7,261 nt of DNA from Sediminibacterium sp. (GTDB taxonomy: Bacteria > Bacteroidota > Bacteroidia > Chitinophagales > Chitinophagaceae), in NCBI GenBank assembly GCA_030832695.1, contig JAURIP010000076.1:1-7261 (forward strand), written 5' to 3'. Of this stretch, positions 6,167 to 7,261 are shown one piece after another. Below the pieces are notes generated by a model. It searched no databases, was not told the DNA's origin, and saw only the letters and a list, made by a program, of their open reading frames with translations. Every line of letters begins with the position of its first letter. Position 1 is the stretch's first letter. The position numbers were made by a program, and so were the translations under genes.

Positions 6167-7261
6167 TTATAAAGTTAATTGCTTTATAGCAGTTTCAAGT
6201 GCTTCTATTGAAAAATTTGTAAACGGCGGTTTTATATAATTAAATTGACTTGCTTCATTTAAAGCAACACTTAATTTAAAATCACTTTGATCATAACAAA
6301 TAGCCCATTTTTTTTCCTGCCATATTTTTCCTAATAATATTTGTTCAGTTTGCCCTGGTGTTGGGATAAGTATTAATTTTTTTTCAAAAGGGATTAATTC
6401 CATCAAAGTTGTATATCCCCCTCTGCAAATAATATACTCAGCACGATTAATTTCCTTTACCAAATCAGCGCCTGATAAATGTGGGTACTTCGTGGCATTA
6501 TTATTTTGTTCAAACGCCTCATTTACTTTTGGCGTTCCGGCTACCACTGTAAATTTTAAATTTAATTGATTTCCTTTCGACCATAATAAATTCTCAAGTA
6601 AGGTTCTTTGAGGTTCAGGGCCTGATACGATTCCTAAAAAACTAATTGCTTCTTGATGGGCAGCAATCTCTTTATGATCGTATTGTTTTAATCTTGACAA
6701 ACAACCCATATACCAAATGGGGATATTGGGTTTTAATTTTGTATTTGCTAAAATGCCTGATAAATTATTTTCTCCCTCCATGTCGGGTATCCAGCAAGCA
6801 TTGAATCTTTTAAACCAAGCATATTGTATTTTTTGAAAACCAGGCGTGGCCCAGGCATAAGGCATTTGAAAGTTAAGTTGGTGCGTGATAAATACACTAG
6901 GCACATTTTTATGATAAAAACCAAAACGATTGTCGGAAATGATTATATCAAACTGTAATTCTTTCTGCTTTTGTTGTAACCACCTATATTCATAATAAAT
7001 GCTGTAAATAATTTTCGGTATTTGAAAAAAAATAGCCAGGGGTAAAAGGGCACCTATCTTTGCATAATTTATTCGGTAGCCACGTAAATGTAAAAAATGG
7101 GCATTAGGCAAGGCTTCTCTTAATATGGCTTCATGGTATCCCTCTGTGGCGATATATATTTCATAGTTCAATTTTTCCAAGGCCTGAATAAGGGGAATAC
7201 ACCGAGTGGCGTGCCCCAAACCCCAATCAATGGGTGATATACAAATTTTAGCCTTATTCAT
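6167..7261 (-). CDS. GT28/MurG-like glycosyltransferase family protein
   Basis: This 364-residue protein has the GT-B fold signature of MurG-like glycosyltransferases (the MJ1255/TIGR00661-like group is my best guess). The N-terminal half opens with a beta strand and a glycine-rich loop, ICISPIDWGLGHATR (6-20), typical of the acceptor-side domain. The C-terminal half has the nucleotide-sugar site ICRGGYTTLMELI (278-290) and PGQTEQ (302-307), comparable to MurG's GxxT..E and Q.xNA blocks. No signal peptide or clear transmembrane helix is seen; a hydrophobic patch at about 70-90 may help membrane contact. It likely adds a sugar to a lipid-linked or envelope acceptor, but neither donor nor acceptor can be deduced. 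The ATG at 7261 is the last codon of the window. The glycine-rich loop lies at the usual distance from it, so the gene is probably complete, although an upstream start cannot be excluded. It leads mnmH by 2 bp. Confidence 0.82.
   Translation of the reverse strand: MNKAKICISPIDWGLGHATRCIPLIQALEKLNYEIYIATEGYHEAILREALPNAHFLHLRGYRINYAKIGALLPLAIFFQIPKIIYSIYYEYRWLQQKQKELQFDIIISDNRFGFYHKNVPSVFITHQLNFQMPYAWATPGFQKIQYAWFKRFNACWIPDMEGENNLSGILANTKLKPNIPIWYMGCLSRLKQYDHKEIAAHQEAISFLGIVSGPEPQRTLLENLLWSKGNQLNLKFTVVAGTPKVNEAFEQNNNATKYPHLSGADLVKEINRAEYIICRGGYTTLMELIPFEKKLILIPTPGQTEQILLGKIWQEKKWAICYDQSDFKLSVALNEASQFNYIKPPFTNFSIEALETAIKQLTL

Overview
This window looks like ordinary chromosome from a low-GC member of the Bacteroidota, most likely something near the Chitinophagaceae (the lineage is inferred from overall protein character; no marker gene settles it). 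The supporting evidence is a NifU protein with an Nfu_N domain of the NFU1 type, an OmpA-type lipoprotein with a relaxed lipobox, no Shine-Dalgarno motifs before the starts, and two good matches to the Bacteroidota promoter -7 element TAnnTTTG. All five protein genes lie on the minus strand, so transcription runs from the right end to the left.

In order of transcription: a GT28/MurG-like glycosyltransferase (6167-7261) is followed after 2 bp by mnmH, the tRNA 2-selenouridine synthase (5115-6164). These two almost certainly share a transcript. After a 155-bp gap comes a short PlsC-type acyltransferase (4396-4959). Then comes an OmpA-domain lipoprotein with a coiled-coil stalk (3401-4291), closed by the only convincing intrinsic terminator in the window (3310-3341). 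Next is a PcrA/UvrD-type helicase (917-3253) whose promoter abuts its start codon, so its mRNA is probably leaderless. Last is a NifU-family Fe-S carrier (209-808) with its own promoter at 836-864.

The left end (1-210) holds no gene. It contains two near-identical 86-bp tandem repeat units (one difference) and a degraded third copy that runs into the nifU stop codon. The units contain two kinds of AT-rich inverted repeat. This is the part of the window least explained by standard annotation.

The genes are mostly independent housekeeping functions: envelope (glycosyltransferase, acyltransferase, OmpA lipoprotein), tRNA modification (MnmH), DNA repair (UvrD) and Fe-S assembly (NifU). I see no defence system, mobile element, CRISPR array or RNA gene. 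Two reading frames could be extended upstream with non-ATG starts (TTG at 838, GTG at 3322). Those codons fall inside a promoter -7 box and inside a terminator hairpin respectively, so I use the internal ATGs.
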